From an uncultured Eubacteriales bacterium (GTDB taxonomy: Bacteria > Bacillota > Clostridia > Oscillospirales > Butyricicoccaceae), in NCBI GenBank assembly GCA_910579575.1, contig CAJTUM010000006.1, forward strand, positions 48,890-112,889: a stretch of DNA of 64,000 nt, in the 5' to 3' direction. The notes beneath the pieces were generated by a model, which saw only the letters and a program-made list of their open reading frames with translations, ran no database searches and had not been told where the DNA came from. Of the stretch, positions 31,725-42,469 are shown piece by piece; the stretch's first letter is position 1; each line of letters starts with the position of its first letter. A program made the position numbers and the translations under genes.

Positions 31725-33242
31725 ATGAAAAAACCGATTGCTTTGATTATTTTAGATGGATATGGTCTGGCGCCGGCGGGAGAATACAACGCCATTGCTT
31801 TGGCCAAAACGCCTGTGATGGACAAGCTGATGCAGCAATGCTCTTGGCGGCCCATCCGCTGCTCGGGCCTGGACGTGGGCCTGCCCGACGGACAGATGGG
31901 CAACAGCGAGGTGGGGCATACCAACATCGGCGCAGGCCGGGTTGTTTACCAGGAGCTGACCCGCATTACCAAAGCCATTGAAGACGGAGATTTTTTTGAA
32001 AACCCGGCCTTGACAGAAGCCTGCCGCCGGGCAAAAGCCTCCGGCGGCGCCGTTCATTTGATGGGCCTGCTGTCCGACGGCGGCGTCCACAGCCACAACA
32101 CGCATCTTTACGCGTTGCTGGAGCTGTGTAAGCGCCAAGGGGTGGAAACGGTTTATGTCCACTGCTTTATGGACGGCCGGGACACCCCGCCCTCCTCTGG
32201 CGCGGATTATATGCGCCGGCTGGAGGAGCAGATCGCCAAAATCGGCGTAGGCAAAATCGCCACTGTCAGCGGTCGCTATTACGCTATGGACCGGGATAAG
32301 CATTGGGACCGGCTGGAACCCGCCTATCAAGCCGTAGCTCTGGGCAAAGGCCTTCAGGCGGAGAGCCCAGAGAAAGCCATGGAGGCCAGCTATCAGGCGG
32401 GTCAGACCGACGAATTCGTCAAACCGGTCGTCTGTTGCCCCGGCGCCGGCGTCTCCAAAAAAGACAGCGTGATTTTCTTCAATTTCCGACCTGACCGGGC
32501 TCGACAGATTACCCGGGCATTTACGGACCCGGATTTTGACGGCTTTGCCCGGGAAGGGGGGCTGATCGCCCCCTATTTCGTTTGTTTCACGCAGTACGAC
32601 GCCCAGATGCCTGGGGTGGAAGTGGCTTTCAAGCCCCAGGTTCTGAATAATATCTTGGGACAGGCGGTCAGCCAGGCGGGCATGACTCAGCTGCGCATCG
32701 CCGAAACCGAAAAATATGCTCATGTGACCTTTTTCTTCAACGGCGGAGAGGAAAAGGTGTTTCCGGGAGAAGACCGGGCGCTGATTCCTTCTCCTCAGGT
32801 GGAAACCTTTGATCTGAAACCCGAAATGAGCGCTTATGAGGTGACGGAAGAGGTCTGCCGGCGGATTGAAAGCGGCGGTTACGACCTGATTATTTTGAAT
32901 TTCGCCAACTGCGATATGGTGGGCCATACCGGCGTGCTGTCCGCCGCCGTGCAAGCCGCGGAGGCGGTGGATATCTGCCTGGGTCGGGTGTTGGATTCGC
33001 TGGAAAAAATGGGCGGCGCCGCCCTCGTCACGGCGGACCATGGCAACGCCGAGCAGATGGCCGGGTCCGACGGCCAGCCCTTTACCGCCCACACGACCAA
33101 TGAAGTTCCGCTGATTTTATGGGGGCGGCAGGACCGTCTGCGCCAAGGAGGCCGCCTTTGCGATTTGGCGCCCACCCTGCTCCAGCTGTTGGGCTTGCCT
33201 CAGCCTCCTGAGATGACCGGCGTCAGCCTGCTGGAAAAATAG
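31725..33242 (+). CDS. gpmI: 2,3-bisphosphoglycerate-independent phosphoglycerate mutase
   Basis: A 505-residue, Mn-dependent enzyme of the alkaline-phosphatase superfamily interconverting 3- and 2-phosphoglycerate. MKKPIALIILDGYGLAP holds the first metal ligand; the catalytic Ser is in PDGQMGNSEVGHTNIGAGRV; HCFMDGRDTPPSSG and VSGRYYAMDRDKHWDR are substrate-binding blocks; NCDMVGHTG and TADHGNAEQM bind metal. Length is standard (about 510). The start is the only ATG placing the metal motif correctly; its ribosome site is weak. Separated from tpiA by two hairpins, so probably transcribed from its own promoter. Confidence 0.97.
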   Translation: MKKPIALIILDGYGLAPAGEYNAIALAKTPVMDKLMQQCSWRPIRCSGLDVGLPDGQMGNSEVGHTNIGAGRVVYQELTRITKAIEDGDFFENPALTEACRRAKASGGAVHLMGLLSDGGVHSHNTHLYALLELCKRQGVETVYVHCFMDGRDTPPSSGADYMRRLEEQIAKIGVGKIATVSGRYYAMDRDKHWDRLEPAYQAVALGKGLQAESPEKAMEASYQAGQTDEFVKPVVCCPGAGVSKKDSVIFFNFRPDRARQITRAFTDPDFDGFAREGGLIAPYFVCFTQYDAQMPGVEVAFKPQVLNNILGQAVSQAGMTQLRIAETEKYAHVTFFFNGGEEKVFPGEDRALIPSPQVETFDLKPEMSAYEVTEEVCRRIESGGYDLIILNFANCDMVGHTGVLSAAVQAAEAVDICLGRVLDSLEKMGGAALVTADHGNAEQMAGSDGQPFTAHTTNEVPLILWGRQDRLRQGGRLCDLAPTLLQLLGLPQPPEMTGVSLLEK

Positions 33243-33264
33243 TTTCTCAATCCGCCCTTTGCGA

Positions 33265-33293
33265 TTGACGGGGGCGCGAAAACAGGATACAAT
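33265..33293 (+). promoter_or_regulatory. eno: promoter of eno
   Basis: TTGACG (33265-33270), a 17-nt spacer and TACAAT (33288-33293). The leader to the start is about 145 bases and contains a small CCCGCC/GGCGGG hairpin (33388-33402). Confidence 0.8.
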
Positions 33294-33420
33294 AGTCCCG
33301 GGGCCGCAAGGGCGCGACCGTTACCCAACCAAGCGGAGCGGATTTTTGCGACGCGCCGGCGGCTTTTTCGGCAGAGGCTCTGGGACCCGCCAAAGGCGGG
33401 AGACTTTTGCGGATATTTAA

Positions 33421-34764
<1,344 letters not shown>

Positions 34765-34770
34765 AACAAA

Positions 34771-34812
34771 TGAAAAAGACGCCAAGGGCCAGGGCCCTTG
34801 GCGTCTTTTTTG
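34771..34812 (+). terminator. terminator of eno
   Basis: AAAAAGACGCCAAGGGC (34773-34789) pairs with GCCCTTGGCGTCTTTTT (34794-34810) and extends into TTTTTT. Confidence 0.93.
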
Positions 34813-34920
34813 ATAAGCGATTGGGGCAAAGGGGCGGTTGCGAGCATAGATTGGGTCAGCCCGGTATTGCGCCAAAGGCGGCCGGGCCAGAGCCAACAAT
34901 CAAAGGAGGCGCCTTGCGCA

Positions 34921-36939
34921 ATGAGAAACATCAACCCCAACGGCCGAATGTATGCGGCCAGGAACCCAGGGCAGAACGCCGCTTGGGGGCGGCCCGGCAA
35001 CTGGGGCAAACCAAACGGCCCCGGATACTATTATCAGCCCGCGCCCCGCCAAGAGGCTCCCGTGCAGCCTGACTCCGAGCCGCCCGCGCCGGAACTGGAC
35101 ACAGACCAGAATGGTCAACTCTGCCCCTCGCCCTGTTGCCCGCCGCCCCAATGCTGCATCCCTGGTCCGCTGCCTCCGTGCAACCGGCCCGTTCCCTTGT
35201 CAGACCGTGTGCCGACGCCTACGGTGGAGGAACAAATTGTAATATTGGCGGAAACCGAAACGGCGGCCGCGCCGGAGGATTGTCAGCCGCCTTTGGCAGG
35301 CGCGGCGGAGCTTGTCGAAACGGCCGAGCTGACGGAGTCCGTTCAGGGGCAGACCAAAGAATTGATTGAAGAAATTGACATACAAATGGAAGAGCAGCCG
35401 CCGGAAACCGCTCTTTGCCCGGCGGAGCAGCCCTATGAGCCGCTGCCCCAACGGACGCCGGCGCCGGCTTGCCAGCATATTGCTCAGTACATCACAGACA
35501 ACCAGGGCGCCCTGGTCCAAAACGACGACCACTCGCTGACGGTGGGAGAAAGCGGACCAATGCTGATGAAGGACGCCTATTATTTTGAGAAAATGGCCCA
35601 CTTTGACCGAGAAAAGATTCCTGAGCGGGTGGTGCACGCCAACGGCGCCGGGGCTTTCGGCAGCTTTCAAGTGACCAATCCTATGGGAGATTACACCATG
35701 GCGGAGGTCTTTGGTCAGCAGGGCAAGGTAACGCCGGTTTTTGTTCGCTTTTCCACTGTGGCGGGGCATAAGGGCAGCGCCGACACCGTCCGGGACCCTC
35801 GAGGCTTTGCCGTGAAATTTTATACCGAACAGGGCAATCTGGATATCGTGGGTATCAATTTTCCGGTATTTTTTGTCCAGGACGCCGTCAAATTCCCGGA
35901 TTTGCTCCATGCACTCAAACCCGCGCCGGATACCGGCGTCAAAAACCAGGTTCGGTGGTGGGATTATTACAGCCAGACCCCTGAAGCCACCAATATGGTG
36001 ACGTATTATTATTCGGACCAAGGCACGATGAAATCCTATCGGAAGATGGACGGCTTTGGCGTGGACACCTTTGTCTGGGTCAACGGCCAGGGCCAGCGGT
36101 TCTATGTGCGCTATCACTTCCGCTCCCGCCAGGGGGTGGAAACCATCGACCGGCAGGAGGCGGCTTACCTGGCCGGCGTGGCGCCGGATATCGCCAAGCT
36201 GGATCTTTATCAGACTTTAGAGCAAGGACAGACGGCCGTCTGGGATTTCGCCGTGCAGTTGATGCCCATTTGCGACGGAGAGACGCTGGCTTTTGACCCG
36301 CTGGATGTCACCAAGCTGTGGCCGGAAGACCAATTCCCCCTGCAAAAGGTGGGCGAGCTGACGCTGAATCGGAACCCGGAAAATGTGTTCTGTCAAGTGG
36401 AACAGGCGGCTTTCTGCCCGGCTAACCTGGTGCCTGGCATCGAATTTTCCGACGATAAGCTGCTGAACGGCCGAATTTTTGCCTATGGCGACGCCCAGCG
36501 TTACCGCATTGGGGCCAATTTTGCCCAGCTGCCGGTGAATCAGCCTCGGGAGCCGGCGGACAATTACCAGCAAGACGGCGCCATGCGCCTGAGCTGCCGC
36601 AAGGGCACGGTGAATTATTATCCCAGCAGCTGCACCCTGGGCTGCGGGCCCCAGCAAAAGCCTCAGCGCCCGCCCTATACCGCCCAATATTCTATGGGCC
36701 GGCAAATGCGCTCGCCCATCCGCAAAATGGACGATTTTACCCAGGCGGGCCAGCGCTTCCGGCAGATGAGCCAGCTGGAGCAGGAGCATCTAGCGGACAA
36801 TATCGCCGCCGACCTCTATCCCGCGCCGGATTATGTGGTGGAAAAATGCGTCGAGTATTTTTCCAAAGCCTGCCCCCAATGGGGGGAGATGGTGGAGACT
36901 TTGGTAGCCAATTACCGCCGAGCCAGACAAGAGCAATAA
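34921..36939 (+). CDS. heme catalase with a 180-residue Cys/Pro-rich N-terminal extension
   Basis: A 672-residue protein. Residues about 187-560 are a heme catalase: FDREKIPERVVHANGAGAFG with the distal His (239), TPVFVRFSTVAGHKGSADTV, DPRGFAVKFYTEQGN, and the heme-ligand Tyr in RIFAYGDAQRYRIGANF. Where bovine-type enzymes have the catalytic Asn (VGNN), this one reads VGINFPVFF, so Ile312 takes the usual Asn position although Asn313 follows. Residues 1-180 are extra: Asn/Gly/Pro-rich, then LCPSPCCPPPQCCIPGPLPP with clustered cysteines, then a Glu-rich helix. No signal peptide. Such Cys/Pro tails recall spore-coat or exosporium proteins, which is inference. ATG after AAAGGAGG. Confidence 0.9.
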   Translation: MRNINPNGRMYAARNPGQNAAWGRPGNWGKPNGPGYYYQPAPRQEAPVQPDSEPPAPELDTDQNGQLCPSPCCPPPQCCIPGPLPPCNRPVPLSDRVPTPTVEEQIVILAETETAAAPEDCQPPLAGAAELVETAELTESVQGQTKELIEEIDIQMEEQPPETALCPAEQPYEPLPQRTPAPACQHIAQYITDNQGALVQNDDHSLTVGESGPMLMKDAYYFEKMAHFDREKIPERVVHANGAGAFGSFQVTNPMGDYTMAEVFGQQGKVTPVFVRFSTVAGHKGSADTVRDPRGFAVKFYTEQGNLDIVGINFPVFFVQDAVKFPDLLHALKPAPDTGVKNQVRWWDYYSQTPEATNMVTYYYSDQGTMKSYRKMDGFGVDTFVWVNGQGQRFYVRYHFRSRQGVETIDRQEAAYLAGVAPDIAKLDLYQTLEQGQTAVWDFAVQLMPICDGETLAFDPLDVTKLWPEDQFPLQKVGELTLNRNPENVFCQVEQAAFCPANLVPGIEFSDDKLLNGRIFAYGDAQRYRIGANFAQLPVNQPREPADNYQQDGAMRLSCRKGTVNYYPSSCTLGCGPQQKPQRPPYTAQYSMGRQMRSPIRKMDDFTQAGQRFRQMSQLEQEHLADNIAADLYPAPDYVVEKCVEYFSKACPQWGEMVETLVANYRRARQEQ

Positions 36940-36942
36940 AAA

Positions 36943-36977
36943 TGCAAAGAGGAAGCCCATAAGGCTTCCTCTTTTGC
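36943..36977 (+). terminator. terminator of the catalase gene
   Basis: CAAAGAGGAAGCC (36945-36957) pairs with GGCTTCCTCTTTTG (36963-36976, one extra T). Confidence 0.85.
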
Positions 36978-37006
36978 TTTGCATCGGGCTGCAAAGCTGG
37001 TATAAT
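36978..37006 (+). promoter_or_regulatory. promoter of the DUF3592-like/GNAT pair
   Basis: TTTGCA (36978-36983), a 17-nt spacer and TATAAT (37001-37006). Transcription would start near 37013, which rules out the ATGs at 37008-37014 as normal starts. Confidence 0.75.
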
Positions 37007-37064
37007 CAAATGGATGAAATTTGCGCTTTGGCGAAAAAGCCGAGCGGCGGGATGTGAACTTTGT

Positions 37065-37619
37065 ATGGAACGAATCAAGTTTTTTTTGCGCATGGCGGCG
37101 ATACTGCTTCTGATTTTATCGGCGGACGCCCTGGTCGCCGGCGCCGGCCTGTGGGCCGGGTTGCGTTCGCCGGAGCAATATGAGGATCGGGGCGTTTATA
37201 CGTTTGTTCCGTATGAATGCTTGCCGACCCAGGTGAAAAACACCAGTTCTGGCCGGACCCAGCGGATGAACCCGACAAAGACCGTGTACAAAGTCTATTA
37301 CCGGGATACCGAAGGGGCGGGTTATCGGTGGAGCGTTCAGGCCTCCGGTAAAGATTCTGGACGGAAGACGGTGGAACAGGGACTTCCGGCGGAGCGGAGG
37401 GTGTTGGGCATCCCGGCGGAGGGGACTTATATTACGATCGATCCCACATTGACCGTTCAAAGCTATGTAGGCGGCCTGCGGCGGAAATACCTTCTGATTA
37501 TGGGCGCAGCAGGGGCCTATCTGCTGGCCTGGCCTCTGGGCTGGGGCGCCGTTTTGTGGGCGGAATCCCGGAAAAAGTGCCGGAAGCGATGGGAAGATTG
37601 GGAGGAATCGCATGATTGA
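37065..37619 (+). CDS. two-helix membrane protein with DUF3592-like external domain
   Basis: A 184-residue protein. Membrane segments lie at about 8-30 (MAAILLLILSADALVAGAGL) and 143-165 (LLIMGAAGAYLLAWPLGWGA). The loop between them contains VYKVYYRDTEGAGYRWSVQA and a YITIDPT stretch, a pattern resembling DUF3592 domains. The function of that family is unknown. The ATG at 37065 was chosen because an in-frame ATG at 37014 sits at the predicted transcription start and has no ribosome site. The stop lies inside the next gene's first codons, so the two are coupled. Confidence 0.7.
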   Translation: MERIKFFLRMAAILLLILSADALVAGAGLWAGLRSPEQYEDRGVYTFVPYECLPTQVKNTSSGRTQRMNPTKTVYKVYYRDTEGAGYRWSVQASGKDSGRKTVEQGLPAERRVLGIPAEGTYITIDPTLTVQSYVGGLRRKYLLIMGAAGAYLLAWPLGWGAVLWAESRKKCRKRWEDWEESHD

Positions 37620-38082
37620 GCTGAGGATTGAGCAAATTGAGGATAAACGGGAAAAGGGCCGCGTCGCCCGCCGGATTTTAGAGGCGCTGCCCGCCTGGTT
37701 CGCCATCCCTCAGGCCAGGGAGCAGTATATTTCGGACAGCGAAAACCAACTGTTTTTGGCCGCTCGGCGGGGAGAGGAAGCGGCGGGGTTTCTGTGTCTA
37801 AAGGAGACGGGTCGGGATACCGCAGAAATCGCCGTCATGGGCGTGGCCCCCCAGTACCGGAGACAGGGAATCGGCCGGGAACTGGTGTTGGCGGCCCAAA
37901 AAGCCGCCCTCCAGCAGGGATATTCCTTTTTGCAGGTCAAAACCGTCCAAATGGGACGGTATCCAAACTATGACGAAACCAATCTGTTTTATTTGAGCCT
38001 GGGATTCCAGGAATTTGAGGTTTTTCCCGCCCTGTGGGACCCTCAGAACCCTTGCCAGATCTATGTGATGTCTTTGATATAG
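37612..38082 (+). CDS. GNAT family N-acetyltransferase
   Basis: A 156-residue acetyl-CoA-dependent transferase. The acetyl-CoA loop is VMGVAPQYRRQGIGRELVLA (motif A, RRQGIG), followed by YSFLQVKTVQMGRYPNYDET and FYLSLGFQEFEVFPALWD in motif B. Substrate unknown; GNAT proteins with the KTV...Y..T pattern often act on small molecules or peptides. GGAGG lies six bases ahead of the ATG, and the gene overlaps the preceding membrane-protein gene by eight bases. Confidence 0.88.
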   Translation: MIELRIEQIEDKREKGRVARRILEALPAWFAIPQAREQYISDSENQLFLAARRGEEAAGFLCLKETGRDTAEIAVMGVAPQYRRQGIGRELVLAAQKAALQQGYSFLQVKTVQMGRYPNYDETNLFYLSLGFQEFEVFPALWDPQNPCQIYVMSLI

Positions 38083-38181
38083 AGGAAACGGGGATATAGG
38101 GGATATTGAGGGGAAACCCGAAGTATCAGCCGCTCGCGAATTGGGAAGAGACATCCATAAAATAAGCTCTGAATCTGCCAG

Positions 38182-38216
38182 ACGGCGGCTCTGATTGTTC
38201 AGAGCCGCCGCCTTTG
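38182..38216. terminator. hairpin between convergent genes
   Basis: GGCGGCTCTGA (38184-38194) and TCAGAGCCGCC (38199-38209) form a perfect 11-bp stem with loop TTGT. T-tracts are poor on both strands, so efficiency is unclear. Confidence 0.6.
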
Positions 38217-38296
38217 CATTTAGACGGCATAGAAAAACCGCTGTCTGATATGAATATTGTTCGCCGCCCGCCAACCCTGCGGCGCGCCTGTCGCGG

Positions 38297-39412
38297 CTAA
38301 AGAGCCAGCAGGCCGATATTGGCGTCCTGGGCGAAATTGGCGGTTTGATAGAGGACCAGAATCTCGTCGGCGCCGCAGTCGGCGGCGAACTGCCGCAGGG
38401 AATCCCGGTTATACCGGGGATCGAAGACGTAAATCTCCCGATAAGACAGGGCCAGGTAGGGCAGCAGGCTGTTGGCAAAAGAATCCTTGACGACCAACAG
38501 AGTTCCGTGGGTTTGCGGGTCCTGATTTCGGATGCAGAATTGAGGCGGATTGCCGCCGAAAAACAGGGAATATTTGTCCTTCTGATCGACAAAGGATAAA
38601 TCGTAAATGGGCTTGGGGGCCTCTCCAGGCTCCTCCATGGTCAGGCCAGGAAAATCATAATAGACAATGGTATCTGGCTGATAGAAGCGGGCGCCGGATT
38701 GGCTGTGCAGCGTGCCGTAAAAATCCGTTGCCTGCTTTTGATACTGCTCCAGCTGCTGGGGAGAAATGATTTCCTCTTGTCTGCCCGCCGCCTCCATATA
38801 GGCGGCGTAGGCCAAGTAAGCGCCCCAGGTGGTCCAGTGGTGGTCTGTGCGGTAATAAATTGACTCTTCCCGGTTCTCCAGCAAAAGCTGAGCGACCGGG
38901 ATATTTTGCGCCGTCTTCAGCTCTTCCGCTCGGTTAAACAGCGCCTGCTGGTCATAGCTGGGGGCGTTTTTGGGCAGCAGGTCCCGATAAACATAGGCGG
39001 AGGTGGGGGCCAGCAATAGCCGGACCGGCAGATTGGTATTTTGGGCCAGCTGGTCCACGGCGGCAAAATTGCTTTCTACCCGGCTTTCCTCCGGCGGGTC
39101 GAAGCGGGCGATCAGCCGGTTTCCAGCAAAATAAACGCCGTTGTTTTCTTGGCGCAGCATGGCCCGCTCGCAGATGTATTTCAGCCCCACCCAAGTATCC
39201 CGCAGAGGGAATTGGTCGGTCAAATACGCTTCGCTGTCCCGCGCCCATTGGCCGGAGAAAAAGGAGGACAGGCTGAACTCTGGCCGCTGGGCCAGCGTCC
39301 GGTTTTCCATGGGAGAAAACGAGCGGGAAGGGGTCAACAGACTGAGCAACAGAAAGCCCCATAAAAAAGCCAGGAACAGGGCGCAGAGCAAAACGGCTTG
39401 TTTTCTTTTCAT
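38297..39412 (-). CDS. DHHW/AlgX-like protein, partner of the MBOAT acyltransferase
   Basis: A 371-residue protein with an N-terminal membrane anchor (about 5-27, VLLCALFLAFLWGFLLLSLL) and an extracytoplasmic SGNH-like domain. The hallmark YYRTDHHWTTWGAYLAYAAY (Asp-His-His-Trp) is at about 190-210, and GTLLVVKDSFANSLLPYLA supplies the Ser of the GDS-like block. Members work with MBOAT proteins to O-acetylate or otherwise acylate surface polymers, as AlgX/AlgJ do with AlgI. The ATG has AGGAGG eight bases upstream. It follows the MBOAT gene by 17 bases. Confidence 0.85.
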   Translation of the reverse strand: MKRKQAVLLCALFLAFLWGFLLLSLLTPSRSFSPMENRTLAQRPEFSLSSFFSGQWARDSEAYLTDQFPLRDTWVGLKYICERAMLRQENNGVYFAGNRLIARFDPPEESRVESNFAAVDQLAQNTNLPVRLLLAPTSAYVYRDLLPKNAPSYDQQALFNRAEELKTAQNIPVAQLLLENREESIYYRTDHHWTTWGAYLAYAAYMEAAGRQEEIISPQQLEQYQKQATDFYGTLHSQSGARFYQPDTIVYYDFPGLTMEEPGEAPKPIYDLSFVDQKDKYSLFFGGNPPQFCIRNQDPQTHGTLLVVKDSFANSLLPYLALSYREIYVFDPRYNRDSLRQFAADCGADEILVLYQTANFAQDANIGLLAL

Positions 39413-39429
39413 AACGATGGCCTCCTGCG

Positions 39430-40827
39430 TCAAAAGCGGAAATAGAGAAAGGGGTTATAGGAAGCGTCTACCAGGTAGGCGGCGGACAAAACCAGCCCCA
39501 GGCCGCAGCCGACCATGGAAATCTGCCATCGGCGGTCTGGGGAAAGATGGCGGAAAATATTGCGGGCCCAGGGTTGGCAGGCCAGAGCCAAAACCGCCAG
39601 CAGCGGCAGATAGGAAACCAGCCGGTAAAGGCTGGCCGGGTCGGCCAGCCCCTGGCCTCCTCCGATCATGGCTTTGATATAACCCCAGGCTCGGCCCATA
39701 TCCTCGTTGGCGAAAAGAGCCCAGCTGAACAGCACGGCGACGCGGGTATAAAGACGCCCGGCCCAGCTGGGGACTTTTTGCAGCAGATCCAGCAGAAACG
39801 CCTTTTCTGCCATCAACAGCAGGGCGAAAAACAAGCCCCAACAGAGGAAATTCCAGCTGGCCCCATGCCATAGGCCGGTGAGCAGCCAGACCACAAAAAG
39901 ATTTCGGTAGGTTTTTCGCTTGCCTTGGCGGTTGCCGCCCAAAGGAATATAGACATATTCCCGGAACCAGGAGCCCAAGGAAATGTGCCACCGCCGCCAG
40001 AATTCCGTGACGCTACTAGAAATATAGGGGTGTTTGAAATTCTGTTTGAACTCGAAGCCCAACATCCGCCCCAGGCCCACCGCCATATCGGAATAGCCAG
40101 AAAAATCGAAATAAATCTGGAAGGCGAAGGCCAGAATGCCCAGCCAGGCTCCCAGCAAGGAGAGAGAGGCGGGATCCGTCTGGCTGTATACCTCCCAGAG
40201 GGCGCCGATGTTGTTAGCCAGCAGCACTTTTTTGGCTAGGCCGCAGACGAAGGTCTGTACGCCGGCGGAAAATTGCTCCGCCGTTTCCCGCCGGCCCTTC
40301 AGCTGGCCGTCCACATCCTTATATTTGACGATAGGTCCGGCAATCAGTTGGGGGAACAGCGTGACAAAAGCGCCAAAGGCGGCGATATCCTTCTGAGGGC
40401 GGGCGTCGCCCCGGTACACGTCGATGGTATAGGACATGGTCTGAAAGGTATAGAAGGAGATGCCAATGGGCAGGCTGAGCCCTAAGGGGCGGAGGGGCAG
40501 GCCGGGAAACAAGGCGGCCAGATTGGAGACGGCAAAATCATAGTATTTAAAAAAGAACAGCAGCCCCAGGTTGACCAAAACCGAGCTGACCACAACGGCC
40601 CGGGCCCGCCGGCGGTTTGTTTTCCAGCGGCCGATCAGCAGGCCGTGGATATAATCCGCCAAGATAGAAAAGGCCATAATCAAAATATAAACCGGTTCGC
40701 CCCATCCATAAAAAACCAGACCGGCCAACAAAAGGGCCAAGTTTCGCCAACGACGAGGGGTGCAATAATAAATCCCCAGGCATAGGGGCAGAAAATAGAA
40801 TAAGAAGGGGACGCTGCTGAACACCAT
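39430..40827 (-). CDS. MBOAT family membrane O-acyltransferase
   Basis: A 465-residue polytopic protein of the AlgI/PatA/DltB group. MVFSSVPFLFYFLPLCLGIY and LVFYGWGEP are typical beginnings; FQIYFDFSGYSDMAVGLGRM and FWRRWHISLGSWFREYVYIP are the conserved blocks; the catalytic His is in LLTGLWHGASWNF. It carries acyl groups across the membrane for transfer to a cell-surface polymer by the DHHW protein encoded next. The polymer is not evident: no exopolysaccharide or teichoic-acid genes lie nearby. First gene of a two-gene operon. Confidence 0.92.
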   Translation of the reverse strand: MVFSSVPFLFYFLPLCLGIYYCTPRRWRNLALLLAGLVFYGWGEPVYILIMAFSILADYIHGLLIGRWKTNRRRARAVVVSSVLVNLGLLFFFKYYDFAVSNLAALFPGLPLRPLGLSLPIGISFYTFQTMSYTIDVYRGDARPQKDIAAFGAFVTLFPQLIAGPIVKYKDVDGQLKGRRETAEQFSAGVQTFVCGLAKKVLLANNIGALWEVYSQTDPASLSLLGAWLGILAFAFQIYFDFSGYSDMAVGLGRMLGFEFKQNFKHPYISSSVTEFWRRWHISLGSWFREYVYIPLGGNRQGKRKTYRNLFVVWLLTGLWHGASWNFLCWGLFFALLLMAEKAFLLDLLQKVPSWAGRLYTRVAVLFSWALFANEDMGRAWGYIKAMIGGGQGLADPASLYRLVSYLPLLAVLALACQPWARNIFRHLSPDRRWQISMVGCGLGLVLSAAYLVDASYNPFLYFRF

Positions 40828-40909
40828 AATCGTATTTCTCCTGTGAAGGAATTTTCATTGTTTAGACGGGGCAAAAAAGGATTTGGTTGAGAGACGCGCA
40901 AAAAATGCG

Positions 40910-40945
40910 GGCGCAAAAACGCCAGGGCAAAGGCCCTGGCGTTGA
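40910..40945 (-). terminator. terminator of proS
   Basis: AACGCCAGGGC (40918-40928) and GCCCTGGCGTT (40933-40943) with loop AAAG; on the minus strand TTTTTGCG follows. Confidence 0.85.
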
Positions 40946-40962
40946 AAGAGCAGAGGGAGAAA

Positions 40963-42402
40963 TCAATAGGCGATGCCGTAGACCACCATATATTTGGCGG
41001 GTTTGCCGCAGACCGGGCAGACGGCGTCGATTTGCTCTTGCTCAAAGGGGATGCAGCGAGAGGGCATACCCGTTTCGTTTTTGATCGCTTCCTCGCAATG
41101 CTCGTCGCCGCACCACATGGCTTTGACAAAGCCTGTCCGGCGGCTGAGGATATCCTTCATTTCCTGAATGCTGCGGGCCGGGGTGATGTTGCCGTCCAGA
41201 TTGGCCTTGGCTTTTTCATAGATGGCTTTGGCGAAATCCTTCAGCGCCTGTTGGACGGAGTCCGCCAGGTTATCCAGCGAAACGGCGGTTTTCTCCCGAT
41301 TGTCCCGCCGCGCCAGCATACAGCTGTTGTTTTCGATATCGCGAGGACCGATTTCCAGCCGCAGGGGCACGCCCTTCATCTCATACTGGGCGTATTTCCA
41401 GCCGGGGGATTGGTCGCTGTCGTCCAGCTTGACCCGGAGGCCCGCCGCTTTTAGCTGAGCGGCGACCTCGGCGGCTTTTTCCAACACGCCGGGCTTGTGG
41501 GCCGCTACAGGCACGATCACGACCTGGATGGGGGCGACGGCAGGAGGCAGCACCAGCCCCTCGTTGTCGCCATGGGTCATGATGATGCCGCCGATCAGGC
41601 GAGTGGAAATGCCCCAGGAGGTTTGGTGGACGTATTGCAGTTGATTCGCTTTGTCGGTGTATTGCACGCCGAAGGCTTTGGCAAAACCGTCGCCAAAATA
41701 ATGGGAAGTGCCGCTTTGCAGGGCCTTGCCGTCGTGCATCATAGCTTCAATGGTGTAAGTTTCCATTGCGCCGGCGAATTTCTCACGGTCGGTCTTGCGG
41801 CCTTTTATCACCGGCATACACAGATATTCTGTAGCTAATTTTTCATAAAGGTTCAGGATATGCAGGGTTTCCTCCCGGGCTTCTTGTTCTGTGGCGTGGG
41901 CGGTGTGGCCTTCCTGCCACCAAAATTCCCGCGTGCGCAGGAAGGGGCGGGTGGTCTTTTCCCAGCGGACCACGCTGCACCACTGGTTATAGAGCTTGGG
42001 CAGATCCCGCCAGGACTGGATGATATGGGCATAGTGTTCGCAAAACAGCGTTTCGGAGGTGGGGCGCACGCAAAGACGCTCCTCCAGCCGTTCGGCGCCG
42101 CCGTGGGTGACCCAGGCCACCTCCGGCGCAAAGCCTTCCACATGGTCCTTTTCCTTATTCAGCAAAGACTCTGGGATAAACAGCGGCATAGCCACATTTT
42201 CATGGCCGCATTCTTTGATCATACCGTCAAAGATTTTTTGGATATTCTCCCAGATGGCCTGGGCATATGGCCGCATGATGACGCAGCCCCTCATGCTGGA
42301 ATAATCGATCATCTCGGCTTTTTTGACGATATCTGTATACCACTGGGCGAAATCTTCGTCCATGGGCGTGATTTCGCGCACGAGCTTTTTGTCGTTTGCC
42401 AT
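40963..42402 (-). CDS. proS: prolyl-tRNA synthetase, archaeal/eukaryotic-like short form
   Basis: A 479-residue class II synthetase charging tRNA-Pro. It lacks the editing insertion of the long bacterial form and has the extended C-terminal domain of the archaeal-type enzyme. Motif 2 is seen in [20 protein letters not shown], then [14 protein letters not shown]; motif 3 in [20 protein letters not shown]. The C-terminal domain ends in tyrosine (VVYGIAY) and holds Cys pairs, [11 protein letters not shown] and [12 protein letters not shown], that bind zinc. Found sporadically in Clostridia. Transcribed alone. Confidence 0.95.
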   Translation of the reverse strand: MANDKKLVREITPMDEDFAQWYTDIVKKAEMIDYSSMRGCVIMRPYAQAIWENIQKIFDGMIKECGHENVAMPLFIPESLLNKEKDHVEGFAPEVAWVTHGGAERLEERLCVRPTSETLFCEHYAHIIQSWRDLPKLYNQWCSVVRWEKTTRPFLRTREFWWQEGHTAHATEQEAREETLHILNLYEKLATEYLCMPVIKGRKTDREKFAGAMETYTIEAMMHDGKALQSGTSHYFGDGFAKAFGVQYTDKANQLQYVHQTSWGISTRLIGGIIMTHGDNEGLVLPPAVAPIQVVIVPVAAHKPGVLEKAAEVAAQLKAAGLRVKLDDSDQSPGWKYAQYEMKGVPLRLEIGPRDIENNSCMLARRDNREKTAVSLDNLADSVQQALKDFAKAIYEKAKANLDGNITPARSIQEMKDILSRRTGFVKAMWCGDEHCEEAIKNETGMPSRCIPFEQEQIDAVCPVCGKPAKYMVVYGIAY

Positions 42403-42469
42403 TGTCTATTCCTCTTTCATCCGATTTGCCCTCTTGCCAGTCCGCCGGCAAGAGGTACAAATAAGTATA

